NCBI GenBank assembly: GCA_046314755.1
Contig: JBKDBG010000068.1
Span: 1 to 31,522 of the forward strand
Direction of reading: 5' to 3'
Origin: UBA6183 sp046314755
GTDB lineage: Bacteria > Bacteroidota > Bacteroidia > UKL13-3
DNA length: 31,522 nucleotides
Part shown: positions 25,183 through 31,522 of the stretch, in pieces
How the letters are laid out: every line of letters begins with the position of its first letter
Numbering within the stretch: the stretch's first letter is position 1
Notes under the pieces: model-generated
What the model was told of the DNA's origin: nothing
Database searches by the model: none
What the model saw: the letters and a program-made list of their open reading frames with translations, nothing else
Made by a program: the position numbers and the translations under genes

Positions 25183-25221
25183 GGTCGCGGGTTCCCCCGA
25201 ATACTCGGGGCGTCCGCACCG
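25183..25221 (+). repeat. tRNA-Asp 3' copy split by a palindrome, second
   Basis: Same as the first split copy, 327 bp downstream. The insert is CCCCGAATACTCGGGG (25195-25210), in which the central pairing is weakened (6-bp arms CCCCGA/TCGGGG). Confidence 0.95.
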
Positions 25222-25318
25222 CAAACAAAAGCCTCAACATTGTTGAGGCTTTTTCATTTACATGTATACCGTATATATCCTTTATTCTGACACGTTTGAT
25301 TCATTCTACATTGGATAT
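25222..25318 (+). repeat. 327-bp unit, copy 3, truncated
   Basis: It matches the first 97 bp of the unit (terminator hairpin, start of the nuclease gene up to the TTGGATAT segment in the Y-I-G codons) and then breaks into unrelated sequence. The encoded nuclease is reduced to about 18 codons and is not functional. The following 90 bp up to 25408 hold nothing recognisable. Confidence 0.93.
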
Positions 25319-25408
25319 GTTGAGTTCATATTGCCAGAAAGTGCAAAACAAATGAAGATTCACTCATCTAACATTCATTCAAAGAATAACTTTAACTAAA
25401 ACTTGCCG

Positions 25409-26524
25409 CTATGGCATTAACTCTGCTAATTTTTGTTCTAAGGCTTCGCCACGCAATCCTGTGGCAATGATTTTACCTTCGGCATCAACCAATACAGTAA
25501 ATGGTATAGCTTCAATATTGTATTGACTCACCACGGCAGAGTTCCACTTCAGCAAATCACTTACGTGTGTCCATAAGAGTTTATCATCATTAATGGCTTT
25601 TTGCCAAGCTTCACGGTTATCATCTAAAGACACACTGAAGATATCAAATCCTTTGGTTTTGTATTTGTTGTAGAGCTTTACCAAACGAGGACTTTCCTCA
25701 CGACATGGTCGACACCAACTCGCCCAAAAATCAACCAACACAATTTTACCTCTTAATCCTGATAAAGCAATTGGCTTGCCAAACGGGTCTTGCAACACAA
25801 TATCCGGTGAGGTACTTCCGGTTGCAGTTTTACTTAAATTCATTACTCGTTCATGCAATTCTTGCGCATATTTACTGTTGCTGAATTTGTTGTAAAACTT
25901 TTGATCTATCTGTTTTAAAAACTCAAAATCGGCACGAGGCAATAAAAAATTAGTGGCAAAAAACGGAACCAAGCTTTGATCGGTTTGAACCGCAAATTGT
26001 TTAATAGCAGCATCCCTAGCTTTCATAATGCTATCAAACTCATAGCGAATTTGATTTTGCACCGAAACCGGAGGAATATTGTCTTTGTAGGCTGCAAACT
26101 TTTGCTCAACCAACATAGCAGCGCGCTGATAGTCACTGTTTAATTTCAGCAGTGATTTAAGCTTTTCCGTTTCAGGACTTCCGTTTACCGTAAATTGTTC
26201 GGGGTTATTAGCATCAATGCTAACCATTATTTCAGCATTGGTATCTACCAAAAATATAGAAGCGGCATTGTTAAACGGTATGACACAAAACACCGGCTCT
26301 GTTAAATTCCCTTTAAATTCAAACATGCCATCAGCATTCACTTCGGCCGAATCAATAAATAATAAACCCTTCGGGGTAAACTCATGCAACACAATGTAAG
26401 AACCCGGTGCATTGTTTATCTTACCTTTTATGGTGAACCCTTTTTCTGCTTCTTGTTTATTACATCCAATTACAAAAAAAAGTACGGCTAAAAGCCCGAA
26501 TAGGTTTTTTATTGATGTATACAT
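25409..26524 (-). CDS. TlpA-like thiol-disulfide lipoprotein with DUF4369 N-terminal domain
   Basis: A 371-residue lipoprotein (lipobox FVIGC, C21). Residues about 30-115 form a DUF4369-type beta domain (FTIKGKINNAPGSYIVLHE, LLFIDSAEVNADGMFEFKG), followed by a helical linker. A thioredoxin-fold domain occupies about 238-371, with the redox motif WCRPC (C271, C274) in VDFWASWCRPCREESPRL and the cis-Pro in EAIPFTVLVD. It is likely a periplasm-facing disulfide reductase; in Bacteroidota such proteins are often linked to cytochrome maturation or metabolic stress. It starts 1 nt after the gatB stop on the same strand and is probably co-transcribed. Confidence 0.93.
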   Translation of the reverse strand: MYTSIKNLFGLLAVLFFVIGCNKQEAEKGFTIKGKINNAPGSYIVLHEFTPKGLLFIDSAEVNADGMFEFKGNLTEPVFCVIPFNNAASIFLVDTNAEIMVSIDANNPEQFTVNGSPETEKLKSLLKLNSDYQRAAMLVEQKFAAYKDNIPPVSVQNQIRYEFDSIMKARDAAIKQFAVQTDQSLVPFFATNFLLPRADFEFLKQIDQKFYNKFSNSKYAQELHERVMNLSKTATGSTSPDIVLQDPFGKPIALSGLRGKIVLVDFWASWCRPCREESPRLVKLYNKYKTKGFDIFSVSLDDNREAWQKAINDDKLLWTHVSDLLKWNSAVVSQYNIEAIPFTVLVDAEGKIIATGLRGEALEQKLAELMP

Positions 26525-26525
26525 G

Positions 26526-27986
26526 TTATTGATGTTGATCTAAGGTTTGTTTTACTAATTGACTGGCTACTTTAGGATCGGCTTTACCTTTGCTAAGTTT
26601 CATGACTTCACCCATAAACAATCCAACTAAACTGGTTTTACCGGCTTTATATTCTGCTATTTTTTCAGGGAATTTTGCCAATGCCTCATTAATCCAATGT
26701 TGCAACTCATCGGTATTGCTTTCTTGAATAACGTTTAAAGCTTCAGCAATTTCCAGCGCTGATTTATGGTGCTCATTTAACATCACCGGAAATACCTTTT
26801 GTGTTGCCACTGATGAACTGATTTTACCTGAATCAATCAACTCAATAATTTCGGCAATTTTAGCGGGCTGCAAAACAAAATCTTTGATTTCAATAGCCTG
26901 CTCATTAAGGTAACCTTTAACTTGTACCATCACCCAATTGGCAGCAGATTTAATATTACCGGTGTGTTTTAATACACCTTCAAAATATTCAGCTACTTCC
27001 CTATTTTCAGTAAGTACACCTGCATCGTAAGTGCTTAATGCGTACGATTCTGTAAACTTTTGAAAAAGCTCTTTAGGTAAAGCCGGCATTTGAGCTTTTA
27101 CGGTTTCAATAAAAGCTTGGGTAATACGTAAAGGTGGCAAATCAGGTTCAGGAAAATAACGGTAATCGCTTGCACCTTCTTTGGTACGCATCACTATGGT
27201 TATGCCTTTGGTAGCCTCAAATGTTCGTGTTTCCTGATATATTTTTTCACCATTTTCAATAGCATCAATCTGACGTTTAATTTCATGATCGATTGCACGT
27301 TGAACATTTCTAATAGAGTTCATGTTCTTAACCTCCACCTTCGTTCCAAACTCAGTAGCACCTTTTAATCTCACAGAAACATTCGCATCACAACGCATAC
27401 TGCCTTCTTCCATATTTCCATCGCAAATACCTAAATAACGAACCAGTTTGCGCACTTCGGTTAAATACTGATAAGCCTCTTCACCGGTTCGTATTTCCGG
27501 ATGAGAAACCATTTCAACCAATGGAGTTCCGGCACGGTTATAATCAATGAGTGTATCATATACATCTTGATCGTGCATACTTTTTCCGGTATCTTCTTCC
27601 ATGTGAATGCGTATCAACCCAATACGTTTTTCGGTTCCATCTTTTAAGGTAATATCTATATGTCCGTTTTCACAAATAGGTGTGTTATGTTGTGATATTT
27701 GATACCCTTTGGGCAAATCAGCGTAAAAGTAATTTTTACGTGCGTAGTAGTTGTACTCTGCAATATCGCAACCGCAAGCCAAACCAAGTTTTATGGCATA
27801 TTTCACAGCCTCTTTGTTGTGTACCGGTAAAGTTCCGGGATGACCCAAAGAAATAGGACTTACCAAGGTATTTGGAGCAGCGCCATACTCTACTGCATCA
27901 CCACAAAATGCTTTACTTTTAGTTAGCATTTGCGCATGCACTTCTAAACCAATTACTGCTTCGTATTTATCGTAATCAATACTCAT
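26526..27986 (-). CDS. gatB: Aspartyl/glutamyl-tRNA amidotransferase subunit B
   Basis: A 486-residue GatB of normal length. It phosphorylates and helps amidate Glu-tRNA(Gln) (and Asp-tRNA(Asn)) with GatA and GatC. Conserved parts: YEAVIGLEVHAQ at the N terminus, SPISLGHPGTLPV, the YYARKNYFYADLPKGYQISQ active-site region, IHMEEDTGKS, DYNRAGTPLVEMVSHPEI, EGSMRCDANVSV and KVEVKNMNS. The C-terminal tRNA-binding Yqey-like tail ends in VGLFMGEVMKLSKGKADPKVASQLV. gatA and gatC are not in the window. Confidence 0.98.
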   Translation of the reverse strand: MSIDYDKYEAVIGLEVHAQMLTKSKAFCGDAVEYGAAPNTLVSPISLGHPGTLPVHNKEAVKYAIKLGLACGCDIAEYNYYARKNYFYADLPKGYQISQHNTPICENGHIDITLKDGTEKRIGLIRIHMEEDTGKSMHDQDVYDTLIDYNRAGTPLVEMVSHPEIRTGEEAYQYLTEVRKLVRYLGICDGNMEEGSMRCDANVSVRLKGATEFGTKVEVKNMNSIRNVQRAIDHEIKRQIDAIENGEKIYQETRTFEATKGITIVMRTKEGASDYRYFPEPDLPPLRITQAFIETVKAQMPALPKELFQKFTESYALSTYDAGVLTENREVAEYFEGVLKHTGNIKSAANWVMVQVKGYLNEQAIEIKDFVLQPAKIAEIIELIDSGKISSSVATQKVFPVMLNEHHKSALEIAEALNVIQESNTDELQHWINEALAKFPEKIAEYKAGKTSLVGLFMGEVMKLSKGKADPKVASQLVKQTLDQHQ

Positions 27987-28040
27987 TGCGAATTTTAATA
28001 TAATCGTGCGAAAATAAGGATTAATTCATGATTATAAAGC

Positions 28041-28787
28041 TTACTTCGTTGCCTTTAGAAAGGATAAACTTTTACCATCAGGCGTGGTTAAGGTAAGTTG
28101 TTGGTTGTTTAAGGTATAGGTTCTTGCTTGTTTAAGCAAAGTAAAATAAGCCATTTCATAAGGATTCGTGCACGCCAAATCAACATTTAATGTACTCACC
28201 TCAAGAGTGTTGCGCGTTAAATTTAAACGTCCGTTTAAGTTATTGCAAATGCCTCCTGCTTCAAACCATGCTGCTTTCCCATCAATGGTTAATTGAGGTG
28301 CTTTCTCGTTTGCATTGAGTTGAATGGTTTTATTTTGAATACTTGTTAGTATCCACCTGCCATCTAAGCCAGTTTGATAAGCGGAATATGCGCAACCCGA
28401 TTTCACAGATTGATTCCATAGTAACGCAGCCGAAAACCCATATTTTTGATTAGCGGTGGATTGTTTACATGTAGAGGCCACAAGCGTTAATTTCACTTCT
28501 CCCGAATCTGAGTCGGCTTTAAAAATAAGGCTACCTAAGGAATCGTTTTGATACGTTTGATTTGACAATTTGATGGCCATTTTTGTTGTGTTCAGATGCA
28601 TCTGTAAGTGATTTAAGGTATCTACTGTGGCATTCCAAGAATCACCTGTCACAACATATGCAATCGCATCATTCGAGATGATGTTCGGTTGATTAGAAGA
28701 TTTAGACACTTTACTTGATGATTGGTTGGTGGATTTACAAGCACCCATCATGAACAGCAACCCATAAACAAAAAATAATTTTCGCAT
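28041..28787 (-). CDS. META-domain lipoprotein (HslJ-like)
   Basis: A 248-residue lipoprotein from ATG at 28785-28787; a TTG at 28793 is rejected. Lipobox MMGACKS. The C-terminal half is a META-type domain: LDGRWILTSIQNKTIQL, then APQLTIDG, then GGICNNLNGRLNL, with the family's typical closing TLLKQARTYTLNNQQLTLTTPDGKSLSFLK. The N-terminal half (about 40-130) is a separate beta-rich region with SGEVKLTLVASTC that I cannot assign. META-domain proteins such as HslJ are associated with stress, but the molecular role is unknown. It diverges from the riboswitch-controlled operon. Confidence 0.85.
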   Translation of the reverse strand: MRKLFFVYGLLFMMGACKSTNQSSSKVSKSSNQPNIISNDAIAYVVTGDSWNATVDTLNHLQMHLNTTKMAIKLSNQTYQNDSLGSLIFKADSDSGEVKLTLVASTCKQSTANQKYGFSAALLWNQSVKSGCAYSAYQTGLDGRWILTSIQNKTIQLNANEKAPQLTIDGKAAWFEAGGICNNLNGRLNLTRNTLEVSTLNVDLACTNPYEMAYFTLLKQARTYTLNNQQLTLTTPDGKSLSFLKATK

Positions 28788-28847
28788 GCACAATACTACT
28801 ACTTATGGCGATAACAATAAATACAATTGCGGTATTTTCGATTACAT

Positions 28848-28877
28848 TTTGAGGTATATAAATTTCGCTTACATTTG
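28848..28877 (+). promoter_or_regulatory. Promoter of the second riboswitch operon
   Basis: TTTG at 28848-28851, an 18-nt spacer, TACATTTG at 28870-28877. The expected transcription start coincides with the 5' end of the riboswitch. Confidence 0.75.
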
Positions 28878-28881
28878 CAAT

Positions 28882-29041
28882 GCAAGGTTTGTTTAACACA
28901 AACTAAACAATAAAAGGGAATCAGGTGAAATGCCTGAACAGTGCCCGCTGCTGTAAGTATTACGATAGCTTTGTTCAATATAACCACTGTGCTAAACGGG
29001 AAGGTAAACAAAGTAAATACGAGTCAGAAGACCTGCCTTGC
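28882..29041 (+). promoter_or_regulatory. Cobalamin riboswitch upstream of a T9SS surface protein gene
   Basis: P1 is formed by GCAAGG (28882-28887) and CCTTGC (29036-29041). Between them lie GGGAATCAGGTGAAA, GTGCCCGCTGCTGTAA, ACCACTGTGC, GGGAAGG and GTCAGAAGACCTGCC, the ordered blocks of the B12 element. The next ATG is about 108 nt downstream and no clear intrinsic terminator intervenes, so control is probably by translation. Confidence 0.95.
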
Positions 29042-29148
29042 TTTTATAATCGGTTAACTTTCGGGAACAAAAGTGAGTACCGCATGAGGTAGATATTTTT
29101 TTATCCAACCCTTTTGCCTGCTCCATTTTTCCCTAATTAAAATATAAA

Positions 29149-30132
29149 ATGAAACGATATTTTTATTTGGTGTTGCTATTCGGTTGTTTCAACGCGTTGG
29201 CACAATTTGCTCCGCAGGTTGGGCAAGTTGGAACAACGGCTATACACAAGGATAGCAGCATCATTAAAAGTTGGGCTTCGGGTTGTTTAATAAACAGAGG
29301 CTGGATGGACATATCAGATACCTCCTTGGGTAAAACTGAAGTAGGTGATGAAACTTATGTGCCCGGACCGGCAGGTAACGGCATCGTGAGTCTGGGTGAT
29401 GGAGGCTCGGCCATTGTTACCTTTAACAAACCTATAAAAGATGGGCCGGGTTGGGATTTTGCGGTTTTTGAAAATGGATTTATTGATCAAACTTTAAAAC
29501 CGGGTACCGCATTTCTTGAATTGGCTTTTGTAGAAGTAAGCAGTGATGGGGTGAATTACTTCAGATTTCCCGCTACCAGTTTTATTGACACCATTTCACA
29601 ATTGGAATCATTTGAAGGAATTGATGCCAAACAAATCAACAACTTTGGAGGCAAATATTTAGCCAATTACGGTACTCCATTCGATTTAAGTGAATTAAAT
29701 CAAATTCCCGAACTCAACACACAATACATTACACACGTAAAAATTATTGATGTTGTTGGAAGCATCACCCCGAAATATGCAATACGTGAAAGTAACAACC
29801 GCAGGGTAAACGACCCTTGGCCTACACCGTTTGCCAGCGGTGGTTTTGATTTGGATGCAGTTGCAGTTATTCATCAACGCGATGAGGTTGGTTTAATTGA
29901 AAATAACATAGCCATTCAATCCTGCATCCCCAATCCAATTCAAGCATCTAAAATTCTATCACTTTCGTGTGTAAACTATACGGAGCTTGTTTGGTATAAT
30001 TTGCAAGGTGAAATCATCCTTCAATCAACCCAAAGCAATGAGTTAGAAGCACCGGGTAAAGCAGGCATTTATTTTGTTAAAATGCTCACCAATGAAGGAG
30101 CTTTATTCAATACCAAAATAATGGTTTGGTAA
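29149..30132 (+). CDS. Secreted T9SS surface protein under cobalamin riboswitch control
   Basis: A 327-residue protein with a signal peptide (MKRYFYLVLLFGCFNALA), a globular domain (about 20-245) and a T9SS sorting domain at the end (SCIPNPIQASKILSLSCVNYTELVWYNLQGEI...GIYFVKMLT...NTKIMVW). The domain contains VSLGDGGSAIVTFNKPI, GPGWDFAVFENGF, LAFVEVSSDGVNYFRFPA and a closing FASGGFDLDAVAVIHQ. This set also occurs in uncharacterised secreted proteins of other bacteria; I know no biochemical function for it. Its position directly behind a cobalamin riboswitch implies a role in corrinoid capture or use at the cell surface. The next gene begins at the base after its stop. Confidence 0.82.
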   Translation: MKRYFYLVLLFGCFNALAQFAPQVGQVGTTAIHKDSSIIKSWASGCLINRGWMDISDTSLGKTEVGDETYVPGPAGNGIVSLGDGGSAIVTFNKPIKDGPGWDFAVFENGFIDQTLKPGTAFLELAFVEVSSDGVNYFRFPATSFIDTISQLESFEGIDAKQINNFGGKYLANYGTPFDLSELNQIPELNTQYITHVKIIDVVGSITPKYAIRESNNRRVNDPWPTPFASGGFDLDAVAVIHQRDEVGLIENNIAIQSCIPNPIQASKILSLSCVNYTELVWYNLQGEIILQSTQSNELEAPGKAGIYFVKMLTNEGALFNTKIMVW

Positions 30133-30309
30133 ATGGAAAAAATTTGTCCTCATTGTAAAGAGTTATTTATGTGTTTGGTTGAAAACATCAGTGAATGTGC
30201 CTGCAGTAAAATTCAAATTTCAGCTGACTTGAAACAATGGATGTCAAAGTATGATGACTGCATATGCGTAAACTGTTTAATGCGTTTGGATCATGAATCA
30301 TTGGATTAA
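30133..30309 (+). CDS. Cysteine-rich CWC family protein
   Basis: A 58-residue protein too short for ordinary ORF cut-offs. It starts MEKICPHCKELFMC, has ECAC at 21-24 and ends with CICVNCLMRLDHESLD; eight cysteines are arranged as CxxC, C, CxC, CxC and a final C. This fits the Cys_rich_CWC family, whose function is unknown but which probably binds metal. The ATG abuts the stop of the T9SS gene, and the last 17 nt overlap the start of the next gene in another frame, so translation is probably coupled along this operon and the protein is under the same riboswitch. Confidence 0.82.
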   Translation: MEKICPHCKELFMCLVENISECACSKIQISADLKQWMSKYDDCICVNCLMRLDHESLD

Positions 30310-30886
30310 ACTCATCATCATCAGTAGTGTTTTAGCTGCATGCTCCAATAAAAGTGAAGTACGAACAGCTGAATTATTTGCAGCAAAAACAACCGTAAAT
30401 ATTGGTGACAGTGTGCTACTCAACACACAAAATTTTGAATTAAGTTATGCTTGGAGTATAACACCCAATATTGGTTCGGTAAACAACACTTACTACTTTG
30501 CCCCAAACACCCTTTACAATGATAGCACACTTGTAACCATTAAGGCTTTTAACAATAAACAAGTCGCATCTATTCAGATGTTGGTTATCAGAGGTGAAAA
30601 AAGTGACAGTAGTTTATCATTCAAAAATCATATTCAACCTATTCTTAAAAGCAATTGTAATTTTTCTGCTTGCCATGGGAATGGCTCATCAGCAGGGAAA
30701 GTAAACTTAGAAAATTATGATGCCGTTATGACAACAGTATCACCATTTCAACCCAAAAAAAGCTTATTATTTTTAAGTTTAATTAAACCTGATCCTTTAA
30801 GAAGAATGCCTCCTGCCGGGCCCTTACAAACCAACAAACTCAATGCCATCAGCAACTGGATTGAACAAGGCGCATACAACAACTAA
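30293..30886 (+). CDS. Lipoprotein with a CX4CH haem-type motif
   Basis: A 197-residue lipoprotein with lipobox VLAAC (C17). Residues about 35-100 look like an immunoglobulin/PKD-type beta domain (DSVLLNTQNFELSYAWSITP). The C-terminal part is cytochrome-like: FKNHIQPILKSNCNFSACHGNG gives C122-x4-C127-H128, then YDAVMTTV, RRMPPAGPLQTNKLNAISNWIEQGAY, which supplies a Met/Pro segment and the final helix of small c-type domains. The spacing between the cysteines is four instead of two, so covalent haem attachment is uncertain. It overlaps the CWC gene by 17 nt and may be co-regulated by B12. Confidence 0.75.
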   Translation: MNHWIKLIIISSVLAACSNKSEVRTAELFAAKTTVNIGDSVLLNTQNFELSYAWSITPNIGSVNNTYYFAPNTLYNDSTLVTIKAFNNKQVASIQMLVIRGEKSDSSLSFKNHIQPILKSNCNFSACHGNGSSAGKVNLENYDAVMTTVSPFQPKKSLLFLSLIKPDPLRRMPPAGPLQTNKLNAISNWIEQGAYNN

Positions 30887-30901
30887 TCACCTAAAAAAAA
30901 T

Positions 30902-30928
30902 CATGATTTAAATGGAATAAAAATCATG
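30902..30928. repeat. Inverted repeat between two haem-protein genes
   Basis: CATGATTT (30902-30909) and AAATCATG (30921-30928) form an 8-bp stem with an 11-nt loop. An A8 run precedes it and there is no T tract after it on the + strand, so it is not a normal terminator for the upstream gene; it may be an operator or a bidirectional hairpin. Confidence 0.4.
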
Positions 30929-30960
30929 TGAAAGCAAATATTATTCGTTAGTGTTGATTG

Positions 30961-30968
30961 TAGCTTTG
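30961..30968 (+). promoter_or_regulatory. -7 box before the cytochrome c gene
   Basis: TAGCTTTG fits TAnnTTTG, 21 nt before the ATG. No convincing -33 element. It suggests that the cytochrome gene may have its own promoter. Confidence 0.4.
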
Positions 30969-30989
30969 CATGTAAAAAAACAATATGTT

Positions 30990-31385
30990 ATGAAAGCAAG
31001 CCAAATTATTGCAGTTGCATTTATAGGTGTGCTATTTGCAGCCTGCAACGGAAATGAAAACCACTCAGCCGCCAACAACACTGCAGTAGCTGAAACACCC
31101 GTTACCACTCCTCCACCAATTGGTTCTAGTGATGTTCCTCCGGCCGATGTGAGTGAATTATTGAATAAGCATACTTGTTTAACATGCCACGACACACAGG
31201 ATAAAATTGTTGGACCTTCCTTTAAATTGGTGGCACAAAAAAACTATTCTGCCGAACAAATTGTTCAACTAATTCATGAACCAAAGCCAGAAAATTGGCC
31301 CGATTATCCTGCTATGGCACCTTTACCTAATGTACCAAAAGATGATGCGTTAAAAATTGCAAACTGGATTAATTCACTGAAATAA
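30990..31385 (+). CDS. c-type cytochrome lipoprotein
   Basis: A 131-residue protein from ATG 30990; a TTG 39 nt upstream precedes the -7 box and is rejected. Lipobox LFAAC (C19), an Ala/Thr/Pro-rich linker (about 25-52), then a mono-haem class I cytochrome domain: CLTCH (C63, C66, H67), DKIVGPSFKLVAQKN, and the axial Met in YPAMAPLPNVPKDDALKIANWINSL, the standard C-terminal helix. It is an exported electron carrier anchored to a membrane by lipid. It lies next to another haem-motif lipoprotein and before a further lipoprotein gene, starting with no gap. Confidence 0.92.
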   Translation: MKASQIIAVAFIGVLFAACNGNENHSAANNTAVAETPVTTPPPIGSSDVPPADVSELLNKHTCLTCHDTQDKIVGPSFKLVAQKNYSAEQIVQLIHEPKPENWPDYPAMAPLPNVPKDDALKIANWINSLK

Positions 31386-31522
31386 ATGATGTTTAGAAAT
31401 TTGATGACGGCAACCACTGCCTTGTGTTTATTCGCTTGCCAAGAAACAAAAACAAACACGATTAATACTGAAGTACAAGAACTGGAGAAGGAAGTTTTGG
31501 CCATACATGATGAAGTGATGCA
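31386..31522 (+). CDS. Lipoprotein, N-terminal part (runs off the window)
   Basis: ATG at 31386 (or 31389) immediately follows the cytochrome stop. The visible 45 codons give a signal peptide MMFRNLMTATTALCLFAC with lipobox LFAC, then QETKTNTINTEVQELEKEVLAIHDEVM, which begins a charged helix. Similar short lipoproteins with an ELEKEV-x-AIHDEVM segment occur in Bacteroidota; their function is unknown. Probably co-transcribed with the cytochrome gene. Confidence 0.75.
   Translation, partial: MMFRNLMTATTALCLFACQETKTNTINTEVQELEKEVLAIHDEVM

Larger units (their letters stand above)
24895..25221 (+). repeat. 327-bp tRNA-tail/GIY-YIG unit, copy 2
   Basis: Same order and exactly the same length as copy 1. 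I count three base differences in the nuclease gene and a changed palindrome centre (GAGCACTC becomes GAATACTC). Near-identity points to recent tandem duplication or conversion. Confidence 0.95.

Noticed and set aside
24568..25318. CRISPR array
   Set aside because: The repeats are 327 bp, contiguous and contain a gene; there are no short spaced repeats and no cas genes.
25319..25408. Right-hand boundary of the truncated repeat as an insertion-sequence end
   Set aside because: No inverted repeat, target duplication or transposase trace is visible; the break looks like a simple deletion.
28799..29011. 70-codon reverse-strand ORF over the second riboswitch region
   Set aside because: Shadow of the promoter and riboswitch on the other strand; its Cys/Lys-rich composition is an artefact of the RNA sequence.

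Overview
The window reads as a chromosomal segment of a Bacteroidota bacterium. The support is low GC, promoter boxes of the TTG-N(17-23)-TAnnTTTG type, many short lipoproteins, two proteins with type IX secretion (T9SS) C-terminal sorting domains, a B12 uptake cluster with a DUF4465 protein and a YncE-like propeller lipoprotein, and families largely confined to this phylum (DUF5522, THUMP-like methyltransferase, tRNA-linked small GIY-YIG proteins). No order-level assignment can be made from the sequence alone. Gene packing is tight, and several convergent pairs overlap at their stop codons.

Layout. 1-4100: the tail of sppA, a Zn-ribbon protein, a SAM methyltransferase, an OsmC protein diverging from an exported protein across a perfect palindrome, then lipA. 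4300-9730: uvrB, a reverse-strand run (response regulator, haem-binding protein, DUF3298-type lipoprotein), a Kir-type potassium channel and a sugar N-acetyltransferase. 9850-10543: a Crp/Fnr regulator. 10527-15654, reverse strand: a B12 uptake operon consisting of promoter, cobalamin riboswitch, BtuB-like receptor, tandem DUF4465 protein, YncE/DUF5074 lipoprotein and DUF5522 protein. 15970-22809: thioesterase, lipoprotein, alpha/beta hydrolase, cytidine and adenine deaminases, saccharopine dehydrogenase, tRNA1(Val) methyltransferase and mtgA. 22810-25408: two tRNA genes (Ala-GGC, Asp-GTC) with unusual repeats, flanking accA. 25409-28787: a TlpA-type lipoprotein, gatB and a META-domain lipoprotein. 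28848-end: a second promoter and cobalamin riboswitch driving a T9SS surface protein, a Cys-rich CWC protein and a haem-motif lipoprotein, followed by a cytochrome c and a partial lipoprotein.

The most unusual structure is at the tRNA genes. Downstream of intact tRNA-Asp lies a 327-bp unit repeated in tandem (two full copies and one truncated copy). Each unit carries the tRNA terminator hairpin, an 80-residue GIY-YIG nuclease gene and a copy of the tRNA 3' portion whose T-loop is split, directly after TTC, by a 16-nt GC-rich palindrome. Downstream of tRNA-Ala there is an independent tRNA-Ala 3' copy, also split after TTC, by a different 16-nt palindrome and with no nuclease gene. The shared design at two different tRNAs suggests a small tRNA-targeting element. 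The second point of interest is the riboswitch-controlled operon at the right end, which links a T9SS surface protein and a CWC protein to B12.
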